This document shows positions 21,605 to 29,989 of a stretch of 36,854 bases of DNA, piece after piece. Within the stretch, counting starts at the first letter, position 1; each line of letters begins with the position of its first letter. The stretch lies in contig NZ_BPQR01000075.1 of assembly GCF_022179345.1 (NCBI RefSeq), positions 1-36,854 of the forward strand, in the 5' to 3' direction. Source of the stretch: Methylobacterium jeotgali. Its GTDB lineage: Bacteria > Pseudomonadota > Alphaproteobacteria > Rhizobiales > Beijerinckiaceae. The notes below the pieces were generated by a model that ran no database searches, was not told where the DNA came from, and worked only from the letters and a program-made list of their open reading frames with translations. Made by a program: the position numbers and the translations under genes.

Positions 21605-23227
21605 ATGAAGCCGTTCGACTGGACCACCGGCTACCCCACGGTGCGCATGCCGATGTTCGGCCGCAACGTGGTCGCGACCTCCCACGCGCTCGCCGCCCAG
21701 GCCGGGATGCGCATGCTCTGGAAGGGCGGCAACGCGGTCGACGCCGCCATCGCCACGGCGGCGGCCAAGACCATCACCGAGCCCTGCAGCAACGGGCTGG
21801 GCTCCGACGCCTTCTGCATCCTCTGGGACGGGGAGCGCCTCCATGGCCTCGACGCCTCCGGCGGCGCGCCCGCGGCCTGGAGCCTCGACTACTTCCGGGG
21901 CAAGTACGGCTCCGACGCCGCCAAGCCCCCGCAGCGGGGCTGGGACTCGGTGACGGTGCCGGGCGCCGTCGCCGCCTGGGTGGCGCTGAGCGAGCGCTTC
22001 GGTCGCCTGCCCTTCGCCGACCTGATGGAGCCGGCGATCGAGATCGCCGAGCGGGGCTACCTCGCCCCGGTCGTCGTCCAGCAGAAATGGGCGGCCGCCG
22101 CCCGCGTCGCGGAGATCGTGCGCCAGCCGGGCTTCGCCGAGGTTTTTCTGCCCAAGGGCCGGGCGCCGGAGGTGGGCGAGCGCGTCACCGTGCCCGGCGC
22201 GGCGCGGACGCTTCGCGCCATCGCGGAGACCAAGGGACGAGCCTTCTACGAGGGCGAGATCGCCGAGGCCATGGAGCGCCACGCGAAGGCCCATGGCGGC
22301 GTCATGACCGCGACGGACCTCGCGGCCTACCGCCCGCAATGGGTCGAGCCCACCGCCAAGGACTACCGCGGCTACACGCTCCACGAGATCCCGCCCGCCG
22401 GCCAAGGCATCGCCGCGCAGATCGCGCTGGGCATCCTCGGGCATTTCGACCTGGCGAGCCTGGCGCCCGACGGCCCGGAGGCGCAGCACCTCCAGATCGA
22501 GGCGATGAAGCTCGCCTTCGCCGACACCTACCGCTACGTCGCCGACCGCTCCGCCATGGAGCTGACGCCCGCGCAGATGCTGGACGACGGGTATCTGGCC
22601 GAGCGCGCCAAGCTGATCGACCCGCGAAAAGCCCAAAGATTCTCGGCCGGGCGGCCGAGGTCGGGGGGCACGATCTACCTCACCGCCGCCGACGAGTCGG
22701 GGATGATGGTGAGCTTCATCCAGTCGAACTTCATGGGCTTCGGCTCCGGCGTCGTGGTGCCGGAATGGGGCCTCTCGCTCCAGAACCGCGGCCACGGCTT
22801 CAGCCTGCGGCCGGACAGCCCCAACGTGGTGGCGCCGGGCAAGCGCCCCTTCCACACCATTATCCCGGGCTTCCTGACGAAGGACGGGGCGCCGGTGATG
22901 AGCTTCGGCGTGATGGGCGGCAACATGCAGCCGCAAGGGCACGTGCAGACGCTGGTGCGCATGCTCGACCACGGGCAGAACCCGCAGGCCGCCTGCGACG
23001 CTCCCCGCTGGCGCTTCAACGCCGGGCTCGAGATCAACGCCGAGAGCACCATGCCGGCGGCCACCGTCCAGGCGCTTCAGGACCTCGGCCACGAGGTCGA
23101 GGTGATCGAGGACAGCTACCAGGATTTCGGAGCCGGCCAGTTCATCTGGCGGATGGGCGACCCGAAGGTCGAGGGCTACGTCGCGGCGAGCGATCCGCGC
23201 CGGGACGGGCAGGCGGTGGTCGGATGA
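21605..23227 (+). CDS. Gamma-glutamyltransferase family (YwrD/HpxW-like) enzyme
   Basis: A 540-residue Ntn-hydrolase of the GGT family, distinct from the one at 5070. GGNAVDAAIATAAA lies at residues 41-54 and the likely autocatalytic nucleophile is Thr356 in SGGTIYLTAAD. GLSLQNRGHGFSL and GGNMQPQGHVQTLVRMLDHGQNPQAACDAPRWRF are typical of the YwrD/oxamate-amidohydrolase branch rather than true glutathione hydrolases. There is no signal peptide, so it is probably cytoplasmic. ATG 21605 was chosen because the family N-terminus (TTGYPTVRMPMFGRNVVATSHALA) begins here. It lies upstream of an ABC importer in the same direction and may cleave a gamma-glutamyl or oxamate-like amide brought in by it. 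Confidence 0.86.
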   Translation: MKPFDWTTGYPTVRMPMFGRNVVATSHALAAQAGMRMLWKGGNAVDAAIATAAAKTITEPCSNGLGSDAFCILWDGERLHGLDASGGAPAAWSLDYFRGKYGSDAAKPPQRGWDSVTVPGAVAAWVALSERFGRLPFADLMEPAIEIAERGYLAPVVVQQKWAAAARVAEIVRQPGFAEVFLPKGRAPEVGERVTVPGAARTLRAIAETKGRAFYEGEIAEAMERHAKAHGGVMTATDLAAYRPQWVEPTAKDYRGYTLHEIPPAGQGIAAQIALGILGHFDLASLAPDGPEAQHLQIEAMKLAFADTYRYVADRSAMELTPAQMLDDGYLAERAKLIDPRKAQRFSAGRPRSGGTIYLTAADESGMMVSFIQSNFMGFGSGVVVPEWGLSLQNRGHGFSLRPDSPNVVAPGKRPFHTIIPGFLTKDGAPVMSFGVMGGNMQPQGHVQTLVRMLDHGQNPQAACDAPRWRFNAGLEINAESTMPAATVQALQDLGHEVEVIEDSYQDFGAGQFIWRMGDPKVEGYVAASDPRRDGQAVVG

Positions 23228-23552
23228 GGGCCGCCGCCGAGCCCCTGCAACCTTGAAGGGAAGCCCCGCAGCCCCAAGTTTTTGACGCTTGCAGGGCCCG
23301 GGCCGCCTCCGGCGCCTTGCCAGATGGCCCCGGCCTTGCCAGACCTGGGAGAACAGGCGGCCAACGCCGGTCGGGATCGTCCCGCGATCCCCGAGGAGAC
23401 GCTCCCGGACCGCTTCGAGACGCCGCACGGGCGGGCCTTCGCCCGCCCCGAATCCGCCTGGGAGCCCGAGCCTGACCCCCGAGACCGCGACGATCTCCGA
23501 CGCGAGCCTTCCCCTGTCCGGCGCCCCGACCTTCGGGAGCGCGGGCGGGAGC
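23228..23552 (+). other. 325-bp leader before the second ABC operon
   Basis: Between the GGT stop and the ATPase start I see no convincing gene. It holds an 8-bp inverted repeat CCCTGCAA/TTGCAGGG (23243-23250 and 23289-23296), the 11-bp direct repeat described separately, and a GC hairpin GGGCGGGC/GCCCGCCC (23429-23448). The last 80 bp have codon-like base use in the ATPase frame, so translation may begin earlier than the GTG at 23553; a CTG at 23473, just after GGGAG, is a candidate. No known riboswitch signature fits. Confidence 0.5.
23314..23343 (+). repeat. 11-bp direct repeat, GCCTTGCCAGA
   Basis: GCCTTGCCAGA occurs at 23314-23324 and again at 23333-23343, 19 bp apart start to start, close to two helical turns. 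Such tandem sites upstream of an operon can be bound side by side on one DNA face by a regulator. The repeat is seen; the regulatory role is inferred. Confidence 0.45.
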
Positions 23553-24347
23553 GTGCCGGCCCGGACGGCCGGCGACCGGCCGTGCAAGGTCCGGCTCTCC
23601 GGTGTCGGCAAATGGTTTCCGCGCCGGGGCGCCCCGCCCCTCCAGGTCCTCGACGGCATCGACCTCGACGTGCCCGAGGGGGCGATCGTCGCCCTCGTCG
23701 GCTCCTCCGGAGCCGGCAAGTCGACGCTCCTCAACATCGTCGCCGGCCTCGTCGAGCCCGACGAAGGGACCGTCACCCTCGACGGCAAGCCGCAGGGCGC
23801 CTTCCGCGACTGGCGCTCGATCACCTACATGTTCCAGGACGACCGGCTGCTGCCCTGGCGCACCGCCGCGGCCAATGTCGGCTTCGGCCTCGAGGCCGCC
23901 GGCGTCGGCGGGGCCGAGCGCCGGCGGCGCGTCGCCGAGACCCTCGATCTCGTCGGCCTGAACGGCTTCGGCGATGCCTACCCGCACGAATTGTCGGGCG
24001 GGATGCGCAGCCGCGTGGCGCTCGCCCGCAGCCTCGTCACCGGGCCCTCGCTGCTACTCCTCGACGAGCCCTTCTCGAAGCTCGATCCCGGCACCCGCGC
24101 GCAGATGCATGCCGAGGTGCTGCGCATCGCGCGGATGCGGGCGATGACGCTCATCTTCGTCACCCACGACGTCGAGGAGGCCGTGGTGCTGGCCGACTGG
24201 GTGGTGGTGCTGCGCCCCCGCCCCGGCCGCGTCGCCGAGACCCGCGCGATCGCCCTGCCCCATCCCCGCGACCCCGTCTCCGTGGAGGTCGCGGAGGCCG
24301 TACGCAGCCTACGGGTCGCCCTCGCCGAGGCGAGCGCATCGTGCTGA
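23553..24347 (+). CDS. ABC transporter ATP-binding protein, SsuB/TauB type
   Basis: The ATPase of a second nitrate/sulfonate-type importer, 264 residues from GTG 23553. Walker A GSSGAGKS, Q-loop MFQDDRLLPW, signature LSGGMRSR, Walker B LLLLDEPF and switch VTHD are intact. It is clearly different from the ATPase at 1742 (signature LSGGMRSR versus LSGGQQQR). The start is unsure: GTG 23553 has GGGAG too close, the only other conventional start is TTG 23289, and protein-like sequence extends somewhat upstream. The last 7 nt overlap the permease GTG, showing tight coupling. Confidence 0.88.
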   Translation: MPARTAGDRPCKVRLSGVGKWFPRRGAPPLQVLDGIDLDVPEGAIVALVGSSGAGKSTLLNIVAGLVEPDEGTVTLDGKPQGAFRDWRSITYMFQDDRLLPWRTAAANVGFGLEAAGVGGAERRRRVAETLDLVGLNGFGDAYPHELSGGMRSRVALARSLVTGPSLLLLDEPFSKLDPGTRAQMHAEVLRIARMRAMTLIFVTHDVEEAVVLADWVVVLRPRPGRVAETRAIALPHPRDPVSVEVAEAVRSLRVALAEASASC

Positions 24348-25159
24348 GCCGGACCCCGAGCCCCCCGGCGCGGGCGCCGCTTCTCCGGGGCGCGGTCGCG
24401 GGCCGGCTGCGCACCCTCGGCCTGCGCCTGCTGCTGGTCGTCCTGGCGCTGGCGCTCTGGCAGGTCGCCTCGCTCTACGCGCCGGCCTTCGTCCTGCCGA
24501 GCCCGGCCCGCGTCTGGAACGCCTGGACGGGGCTCCTCGCCTCGGGCAGCTTCGCGACCGATCTCGGCATCACGCTGGGACGCATCACCACGGGCTTCCT
24601 GCTCGCCGTGGCGATCGGCCTGCCGCTGGGGCTGCTGCTCGGCGCAAGCCGCATCCTCGGCGAGTTCTTCGAGCCGGTCCTCACCGTCGTCAACACGGTC
24701 TCGTCCTCGATCTGGGCGATCTTCGCGCTGATCTGGTTCGGGCTCTCGAACTGGACGACGATCTTCGTGGTCTTCATGACCGCGATGCCGCTGATCCTCA
24801 CCAACGTCTGGCAGGGCACCCGCACCGTCAACGCCGACTATGTCGAGCTCGCCCGCACCTTCCGGATGCCCCGCCGCAAGGTCTTGAGCGCGATCTACCT
24901 GCCGACGATCCTGCCGCTCTTCTTCTCCGGCGCCCGTCTCGCCTTCGGTTTCGGCGCGCGCGTCAGCCTCGTCGCGGAGACGCTCGGCGCCAGCAGCGGC
25001 ATCGGCTACCGCCTGCGCCAGGCCGCCGACCTCGTGCAGACCGATCAGGTCTTCGCCTGGACGCTAACGCTCGTCGGCCTGATGATCGGCCTCGAAGCCC
25101 TCGTCCTGAAGCCCCTGGAACGCCACCTCTTCGCCTGGAAGCGGCAGGTGCAGCCCTGA
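24341..25159 (+). CDS. ABC transporter permease, SsuC/TauC type
   Basis: A 272-residue membrane protein with about six hydrophobic segments, the first at LLLVVLALALWQVASLYA. The EAA coupling loop is VELARTFRMPRRKVLSAIYLPTILPLFFSGARLAFGFG. GTG 24341 overlaps the ATPase stop by 7 nt, which fixes the start. It pairs with the ATPase before it and the binding protein after it. The SETLGASSGIGYRLRQAADL region matches the conserved late segment of the family. Substrate unknown. Confidence 0.9.
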   Translation: MLSRTPSPPARAPLLRGAVAGRLRTLGLRLLLVVLALALWQVASLYAPAFVLPSPARVWNAWTGLLASGSFATDLGITLGRITTGFLLAVAIGLPLGLLLGASRILGEFFEPVLTVVNTVSSSIWAIFALIWFGLSNWTTIFVVFMTAMPLILTNVWQGTRTVNADYVELARTFRMPRRKVLSAIYLPTILPLFFSGARLAFGFGARVSLVAETLGASSGIGYRLRQAADLVQTDQVFAWTLTLVGLMIGLEALVLKPLERHLFAWKRQVQP

Positions 25160-25205
25160 CCCGTCTTGCAGCCCCGAGCCATCCCCTCGCGACGGAGCAT
25201 CTCAC

Positions 25206-26186
25206 GTGAAACTCGGACCGGCGCTCGCCCTGCTGGCGCTTCTCGGCTCGCTGACGGCCACCGCCGCGCAGGCGCAGACCGTGCGCATCGGCTACTGGAG
25301 CTCCGGCTTCAGCCTCGGCTTCGGCGCGGTGCTGGAGACCGGCCGCTTCATGGAGGGTGAGGGGCTCAAGGTCGAGTACGTGAAGCTGCCCGACCTCAAC
25401 GCGCCGACCAAGGCGCTCGCCGCCGGCGCCATCGACTTCGCCATCGCCGCCCCCTTGAGCGGCTCGCTCAGCGTCACCGCCGACGGGCTGCCGCTCAGCA
25501 TCGTCCTCGTCACCCAGGTCGCCGACCTCGAGTTCGTGGTGCCCGAGGACTCGCCGATCCGGGCGATGGCGGACCTGAAGGGCAAGAAGATCGGCAACTC
25601 GCCCCCCGGCAGCTCCACCGCCGCCATCACCTCTGCGATCCTCGAGACGAACTACGGCTTCAAGCCCTCCGACTATCAGGCGGTGCCGGGCGCCGACACG
25701 CGCCTTGCCCAGTTCCTGGTCCAGAAGGACATCGACGCGGCGGCGCTGCGCACCGTGACCCTGGCGCTGATCCCCGAGGTGAAGCTGCGGCGCCTCGCGC
25801 GCTTCCGCGACGAGTGGCGCAAGATCGCCAAGAACGACGCGCCGCCGATCCTCGGCGTCGGGCTGATGCGCAACGCCTGGCTCGCCGCGAACCCCGAGGG
25901 CGCCGCCAAGGTGGTCGCCGCCATGCGCAAGGCCTACGCCTTCGGCCGCGCCGACAAGGCCGCCGTCGCCAAGGCGCTGACCGAGACCGGCAATCTCGAC
26001 GCCGCCGACGCAAAGGCCTACGCGGCGCTCTGGGACGATATCTACACGGTCAGCCTGGAGCCCGGCGACATCGCCTCGATCAAGGCGGAGTTCGAGATCT
26101 TCAAGGGGGTCGGTAGCGTCAAGGGCACCTTCCCCGAGAGCGCCATCGTCACGGCGCCCTACGAGCGCTCGAAGACGATCCCGTAG
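25206..26186 (+). CDS. ABC transporter substrate-binding protein, NMT1/SsuA type
   Basis: A 326-residue periplasmic protein with signal peptide LGPALALLALLGSLTATAAQA, cut before QTVRIGYW. VRIGYWSSGFSLGFGAVLETGRFMEGEGLKVEYVKLPDLNAPTKALAAGAIDFAIAAPLSGSLS is the typical first lobe; DLKGKKIGNSPPGSSTAAITSAILETNYGFKPSDYQAVPG is the hinge and second lobe. It resembles binding proteins for sulfonates, aromatic acids or pyrimidine precursors, but no ligand can be assigned. GTG 25206 follows GGAG at 8 nt. It comes 46 bp after the permease and 14 bp before the acyl-CoA ligase. Confidence 0.9.
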   Translation: MKLGPALALLALLGSLTATAAQAQTVRIGYWSSGFSLGFGAVLETGRFMEGEGLKVEYVKLPDLNAPTKALAAGAIDFAIAAPLSGSLSVTADGLPLSIVLVTQVADLEFVVPEDSPIRAMADLKGKKIGNSPPGSSTAAITSAILETNYGFKPSDYQAVPGADTRLAQFLVQKDIDAAALRTVTLALIPEVKLRRLARFRDEWRKIAKNDAPPILGVGLMRNAWLAANPEGAAKVVAAMRKAYAFGRADKAAVAKALTETGNLDAADAKAYAALWDDIYTVSLEPGDIASIKAEFEIFKGVGSVKGTFPESAIVTAPYERSKTIP

Positions 26187-26200
26187 GGCCGCGCGCCGCG

Positions 26201-27730
26201 ATGAGCGAGACACGCAACCTCGGCGATCTCGTCGACCGCAGTGGCGATCCCGATCGGCCCCTCATCCTCGGCCTGCCCGGCGCCGACGCGATCGGCGCCT
26301 CCCCGACCGTGATGACGCGGGCCGGGCTCGACGCCCTGGCCGATGCCGCTGCCCGAGGCTTCCTGAAGCACGGCCTCGCCCGCGGCGACCGGGTCGCGGT
26401 TCTCGCCGCCAACCGGCCCGATTCCATCGCCGTGATGCTCGGCGCCATGCGGGCGGGCATCGTGCCGGTGCCCGTGAACTACCGCTTCCCACCGGCGACC
26501 ATCGCAGCGGTCATCGCCGACAGCGGCGCTCGCCTCGTCCTCTGCGACGGGCCGCGCCGGGCGAGCCTCGCGCAGGCGCCGCTGCCTGGCGATGTCACCG
26601 TGGTGTCCTTCGACGGCGAGGACGAGGGCACACTCTCGGCGCTCCTCGATCCCGGCCCCTTCGAGCCGATCGATCCGAGGCCGGACGAGGCGGCACTCTT
26701 CCTTTACACCTCCGGCTCGACCGGCCGGCCGAAAGGCGTTCGGCTGAGCCATGCCTCGCATCTCTGGGTCGCCCGCACCCGGATGCGCGACGCGAGCCTG
26801 ACGGGCGAGCGGGTGCTGATCGCCGCACCCCTCTACCACATGAACGCGCTGGCTCTGGCGCTCCTCGTCTGCGCCTCCGATGCGCTCGCGGTGCTGATGC
26901 CGCAGTTCGACGCGCGCCAGTACATCGACGCCATCGAGCGCTACCGCTGCACCTGGATCACCGCCGTGCCGCCGATGATCGCGATGATGCTCCGGGAGCA
27001 CGACGCGCTCGCCGGAGCGGACCTGTCGAGCGTGCGCACGGTGCGGATGGGCTCGGCCCCGGTCAACGACACGCTCGCCGCCAAGACCCACGAGCTTCTG
27101 CCGAACGCCCGGCTCATCAACGCCTACGGCACCACCGAGGGCGGCCCGATCGTGTTCGGCCCGCATCCGGAGGGACTGCCGACGCCGACGGGCTCGGTCG
27201 GGTATCCGCATCCCGACGTCGCCTCCCGCCTCGCCGGGCCCGATGCCCCGGAGGCCGGCGTGCTGGAGATGCGAAGCCCCGCCCTCATGCTCGGCTACCA
27301 CAACCGCCCGGACACGCCCTCGCCGATCACCGCGGACGGCTTCTATCGCACCGGCGACGTGTTCCGGCGGGACGGAAACGGCTTCCACTACGTCCTCGGG
27401 CGCACCGACGACATGTTCGTCTCAGGCGGCGAGAACATCTTTCCGGGCGAGGTCGAATCCGTCCTCGAGACCCATCCCGACATCCTCCAGGCGCTCGTCG
27501 TGCCGGTCGAGGACGAGATCAAGGGCACCAAGCCCGTCGCCTTCGTGGTGCGCCGCCCCGGCGCGGCGATCGACGAGGAGGGTGTGAAGCGCCACGCGCT
27601 CGCCAACGCGCCGGCCTACCAGCACCCACGCCGGGTCTGGTTCCTCGAGGCTCTGCCACTCGCCACCACCGGCAAGATCGACCGCAACGGCCTGCGCGCC
27701 CGCGCGGAGGAGGCGGTGCGCGCGTCCTGA
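26201..27730 (+). CDS. AMP-forming acyl-CoA synthetase/ligase
   Basis: A 509-residue ANL-superfamily enzyme that activates a carboxylic acid to acyl-AMP and then to acyl-CoA. The P-loop-like LYTSGSTGRPKGVRLSH starts at about residue 168; YGTTEGGP, YRTGDVFR, GRTDDMFVSGGENIFPGEVE and the C-terminal catalytic lysine in TTGKIDRNGLR follow in order. All essential residues are present. It starts 14 bp after the binding-protein gene, so it is probably cotranscribed with the importer and acts on the imported acid. The substrate (aromatic, branched or short chain) is not readable. It converges on the histidine phosphatase gene with 1 bp between stops. Confidence 0.92.
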   Translation: MSETRNLGDLVDRSGDPDRPLILGLPGADAIGASPTVMTRAGLDALADAAARGFLKHGLARGDRVAVLAANRPDSIAVMLGAMRAGIVPVPVNYRFPPATIAAVIADSGARLVLCDGPRRASLAQAPLPGDVTVVSFDGEDEGTLSALLDPGPFEPIDPRPDEAALFLYTSGSTGRPKGVRLSHASHLWVARTRMRDASLTGERVLIAAPLYHMNALALALLVCASDALAVLMPQFDARQYIDAIERYRCTWITAVPPMIAMMLREHDALAGADLSSVRTVRMGSAPVNDTLAAKTHELLPNARLINAYGTTEGGPIVFGPHPEGLPTPTGSVGYPHPDVASRLAGPDAPEAGVLEMRSPALMLGYHNRPDTPSPITADGFYRTGDVFRRDGNGFHYVLGRTDDMFVSGGENIFPGEVESVLETHPDILQALVVPVEDEIKGTKPVAFVVRRPGAAIDEEGVKRHALANAPAYQHPRRVWFLEALPLATTGKIDRNGLRARAEEAVRAS

Positions 27731-27731
27731 C

Positions 27732-28316
27732 TCAGGCCGCCGCAGCCCCGTCCGAGAGGTCGAGCTCGATCCGGCCGCAGTTCTCCAGCCACGCGCCGGT
27801 GAGGTGGTAGAAGAAGGTGCCGTGGCCGACGACCGCGATGGTCCGCTCCGGCCGGGCGACGAGCCAGCGGCGGAACTCGGCGACGCGGCGGTCGAACAGG
27901 GGTCGCGGCTCGATCTCCCAGCCGTCGGCCGAGCGCTCGCCCGCGTGCCACCAGATCTCCGGCAGGTGCCCGACCGAGAGATGCGGGAACTCGGCGGCGA
28001 TCTCGGAGGCCGCGCGGCCGACGTCGCAGCTCGCCTCCTGGCACTCCCGGTGCAGAACCTCGACGAGGATGCGCGGCGCGGCCGGATGCGCGCCGAACAG
28101 TCCCATGGTGGTCTCGATCGCCCGCGTCAGCGGCGAGGTCACGACGAGCTCGAACGGGATCTCGGCGAGCCCCGCCCGCGCTGCGGCGACCTGATCCCGT
28201 CCCCGTTCGGTCAGCCGGGCGTCGACATGGCCGGGGTCGCGCCCGGTGAGGCGATGCGCGGCGTTGAAGGTCGACTCGCCGTGGCGGATGCAGACGATGC
28301 GGGTGGGGGCGGGCAT
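27732..28316 (-). CDS. Histidine phosphatase family protein
   Basis: A 194-residue phosphoglycerate-mutase-like enzyme. RHGE at residues 11-14 supplies the phosphorylated His12; the Arg of TSPLTRAIETT and the second catalytic His in VVGHGTFF complete the pocket. Such proteins are small phosphatases or cofactor-dependent mutases; the short length and lack of the mutase insertions favour a phosphatase. Substrate unknown. It ends 1 bp from the convergent acyl-CoA ligase and lies 72 bp downstream of the gloA gene on the same strand, so the two may be cotranscribed. Confidence 0.9.
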   Translation of the reverse strand: MPAPTRIVCIRHGESTFNAAHRLTGRDPGHVDARLTERGRDQVAAARAGLAEIPFELVVTSPLTRAIETTMGLFGAHPAAPRILVEVLHRECQEASCDVGRAASEIAAEFPHLSVGHLPEIWWHAGERSADGWEIEPRPLFDRRVAEFRRWLVARPERTIAVVGHGTFFYHLTGAWLENCGRIELDLSDGAAAA

Positions 28317-28388
28317 GAGGCCTATTTGGGCCCACCCGCGGGCCGGGGCCAGACGCGGACGGGCAGGGGTGGCATGCGGAAGGCGGAT

Positions 28389-28784
28389 TCAGGCGAAGCG
28401 GCCGCTGCGTTCGATGACCTCGATCTTGTAGCCGTCCGGGTCGGTGGCGAAGAAGAAGCGCGCCAGGCGCTGGCCCTCGTGCTCCAGGCTCTTCGGGTCG
28501 GTGGCGGGCAGGCCCTTGTCCTTCAGACGCGCGTGGGCGGCCTCCAGATCGTCGACGGTGAAGGCGATGTGCCCGTAGCCGTCGCCGAGATCGTAGGGCT
28601 TGTCGCGGCCCTTGTTCACCGTCAGCTCCAGCTCGAAGGGCGAGCCGGGCGCGCGCATGTAGATCAGGGTGAAGTCGGGAAAGTCGAACCGGTCGGAGAC
28701 CTCGAGCCCGAAGGCCTCCGCGTAGTAGGCGCGTGAGCGCGTCTCGTCGAGGACGCGGATCATGGCGTGGACGAGCTTCGACAT
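28389..28784 (-). CDS. gloA: Lactoylglutathione lyase (glyoxalase I)
   Basis: A 131-residue VOC protein that isomerises the methylglyoxal-glutathione hemithioacetal to S-lactoylglutathione. The four metal ligands fall in place: His6 (KLVHAMIRV), a Glu in FELELTVN (51 or 53), His72 (YGHIAFTV) and Glu122 (YKIEVIE). The GloA blocks RSRAYYAEAFGLEVSDRFDFPDFTLIYM and FFATDPDGYKIEVIE are well kept. Length is normal. It uses glutathione, whose synthetase is encoded at 9986, but there is no operon link. Start at ATG 28784. Confidence 0.93.
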   Translation of the reverse strand: MSKLVHAMIRVLDETRSRAYYAEAFGLEVSDRFDFPDFTLIYMRAPGSPFELELTVNKGRDKPYDLGDGYGHIAFTVDDLEAAHARLKDKGLPATDPKSLEHEGQRLARFFFATDPDGYKIEVIERSGRFA

Positions 28785-28889
28785 CGTGTCTCCGGCGGCA
28801 TGCGGGCCTCCCCGCGTATCTGGGACAGGCGCCGCCGCCGGCGAGGCCCGTCAACCGGGCGTAAACGCCGCGCGGGGTCTGATCGGGTC

Positions 28890-29888
28890 ATGTCGACACC
28901 CCTCCCGACCCCGCTCATGCCCGGCGACGCGCCCCTGCGGGCGGCGATCCTGGCCTGGCAGCGCGCGCTCTCAGCCGAGCGCCGGCTCTCCGGCCGGACC
29001 GTCGCGGCCTACGACCGGGACCTGCGTCAGTTCCTCGTCCATCGCGACGCAACGGCCGGCCGGCCGATCGGCATCGCGGATCTCGTGGGGCTGAAGCCCC
29101 GGGACGTGCGCGCCTTCATGGCGGCGCGGCGGGCCGAGGGCATCTCCGGACGCTCCCTGATGCGGGCGCTGGCGGGCCTGCGCTCCTTCGGCCGCTTTCT
29201 CGAACGGGAGGGGCATGGCGCGAGCGCGGCGCTCGCGGCGGTGCGCTCGCCCAAGGTCGAGCGGCGCCTGCCGCGGCCGCTGCCGGTCGCCGCGGCCCGG
29301 GCGCTCACGACGCCGGACGTCCGGGCGGGCGAGGAGCGCGAGCCCTGGGTGCTCGCCCGCGACGCGGCGGTGCTCGCCCTCCTCTACGGGGCGGGCCTGC
29401 GCATCTCGGAGGCGCTGGGGCTCCTGCGCCGGGACGCGCCCCTCGGCGGCCTCGACGCCCTCACCGTCACCGGCAAGGGTGGCAAGCAGCGCATGGTGCC
29501 GGTGCTGCCGGTCGTCGCTCGGGCGCTCGCCGACTATCTCGCCGCCTGCCCGCACCCGCTGGCGCCGGAGGGGCCGCTGTTCGTCGGCGTCAAGGGCGGT
29601 CCGCTGTCGCCGCGGGTGGTGCAGTACGCGGTCGCTGGCCTGCGCGGCGCGCTCGGCCTGCCCGACAGCGCCACGCCGCATGCGCTGCGCCACTCCTTCG
29701 CCACGCATCTCCTCGCCCGCCAGGGCGAATTGCGCGCCATCCAGGAACTGCTCGGCCACGCCTCCCTGTCCTCGACGCAGATCTACACGCGGGTCGACGC
29801 CGCCCGTCTGATGAGCGCCTTCGACGCCACCCATCCGCGGGCGCGGCTGGGGAGCGGCCTCGACGCAAAGGGGTCCTCGCCGGGCTGA
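28890..29888 (+). CDS. xerC: Tyrosine recombinase XerC
   Basis: A 332-residue site-specific recombinase with an N-terminal SAM-like core-binding domain (about 15-115) and a C-terminal catalytic domain. The active-site residues are Arg171 (GAGLRISEAL), Lys196 (TGKGGKQR), His264 and Arg267 (HALRHSFATHLL), His290 (LLGHASLSSTQ) and the nucleophile Tyr299. With its XerD partner it would resolve chromosome dimers at dif. The ATG at 28890 was preferred to the upstream open frame on protein resemblance. No integrase-type att repeats or prophage genes are near, so the chromosomal Xer role is more likely than phage integration. Confidence 0.88.
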   Translation: MSTPLPTPLMPGDAPLRAAILAWQRALSAERRLSGRTVAAYDRDLRQFLVHRDATAGRPIGIADLVGLKPRDVRAFMAARRAEGISGRSLMRALAGLRSFGRFLEREGHGASAALAAVRSPKVERRLPRPLPVAAARALTTPDVRAGEEREPWVLARDAAVLALLYGAGLRISEALGLLRRDAPLGGLDALTVTGKGGKQRMVPVLPVVARALADYLAACPHPLAPEGPLFVGVKGGPLSPRVVQYAVAGLRGALGLPDSATPHALRHSFATHLLARQGELRAIQELLGHASLSSTQIYTRVDAARLMSAFDATHPRARLGSGLDAKGSSPG

Positions 29889-29989
29889 ACACGCAAACAT
29901 CCGATGCCAGGCGACGCACCATTAAGGCATCGCTCACGTTTCTGCGCTTCAACTTGGGTGAAACGGAGAGCCCGCGCCGGGCGACGACC

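Noticed and set aside
22622..22640. Small cluster of rare codons (CGA AAA GCC CAA AGA) in the second GGT gene
   Set aside because: Only about four codons at a variable loop; too short to separate from chance, unlike the 69-bp patch in sucA.
23340..23500. Possible cobalamin, TPP or guanidine-I riboswitch before the second ABC operon
   Set aside because: Segments such as CCAGACCTGGGAG and CGAGACGCCGCACGG look suggestive, but none of the invariant core motifs of these classes is present in order on either strand.
28890..29888. XerC-type gene as a mobile-element integrase
   Set aside because: No att-like repeats, tRNA, phage or transfer genes flank it and it resembles the chromosomal Xer recombinases.
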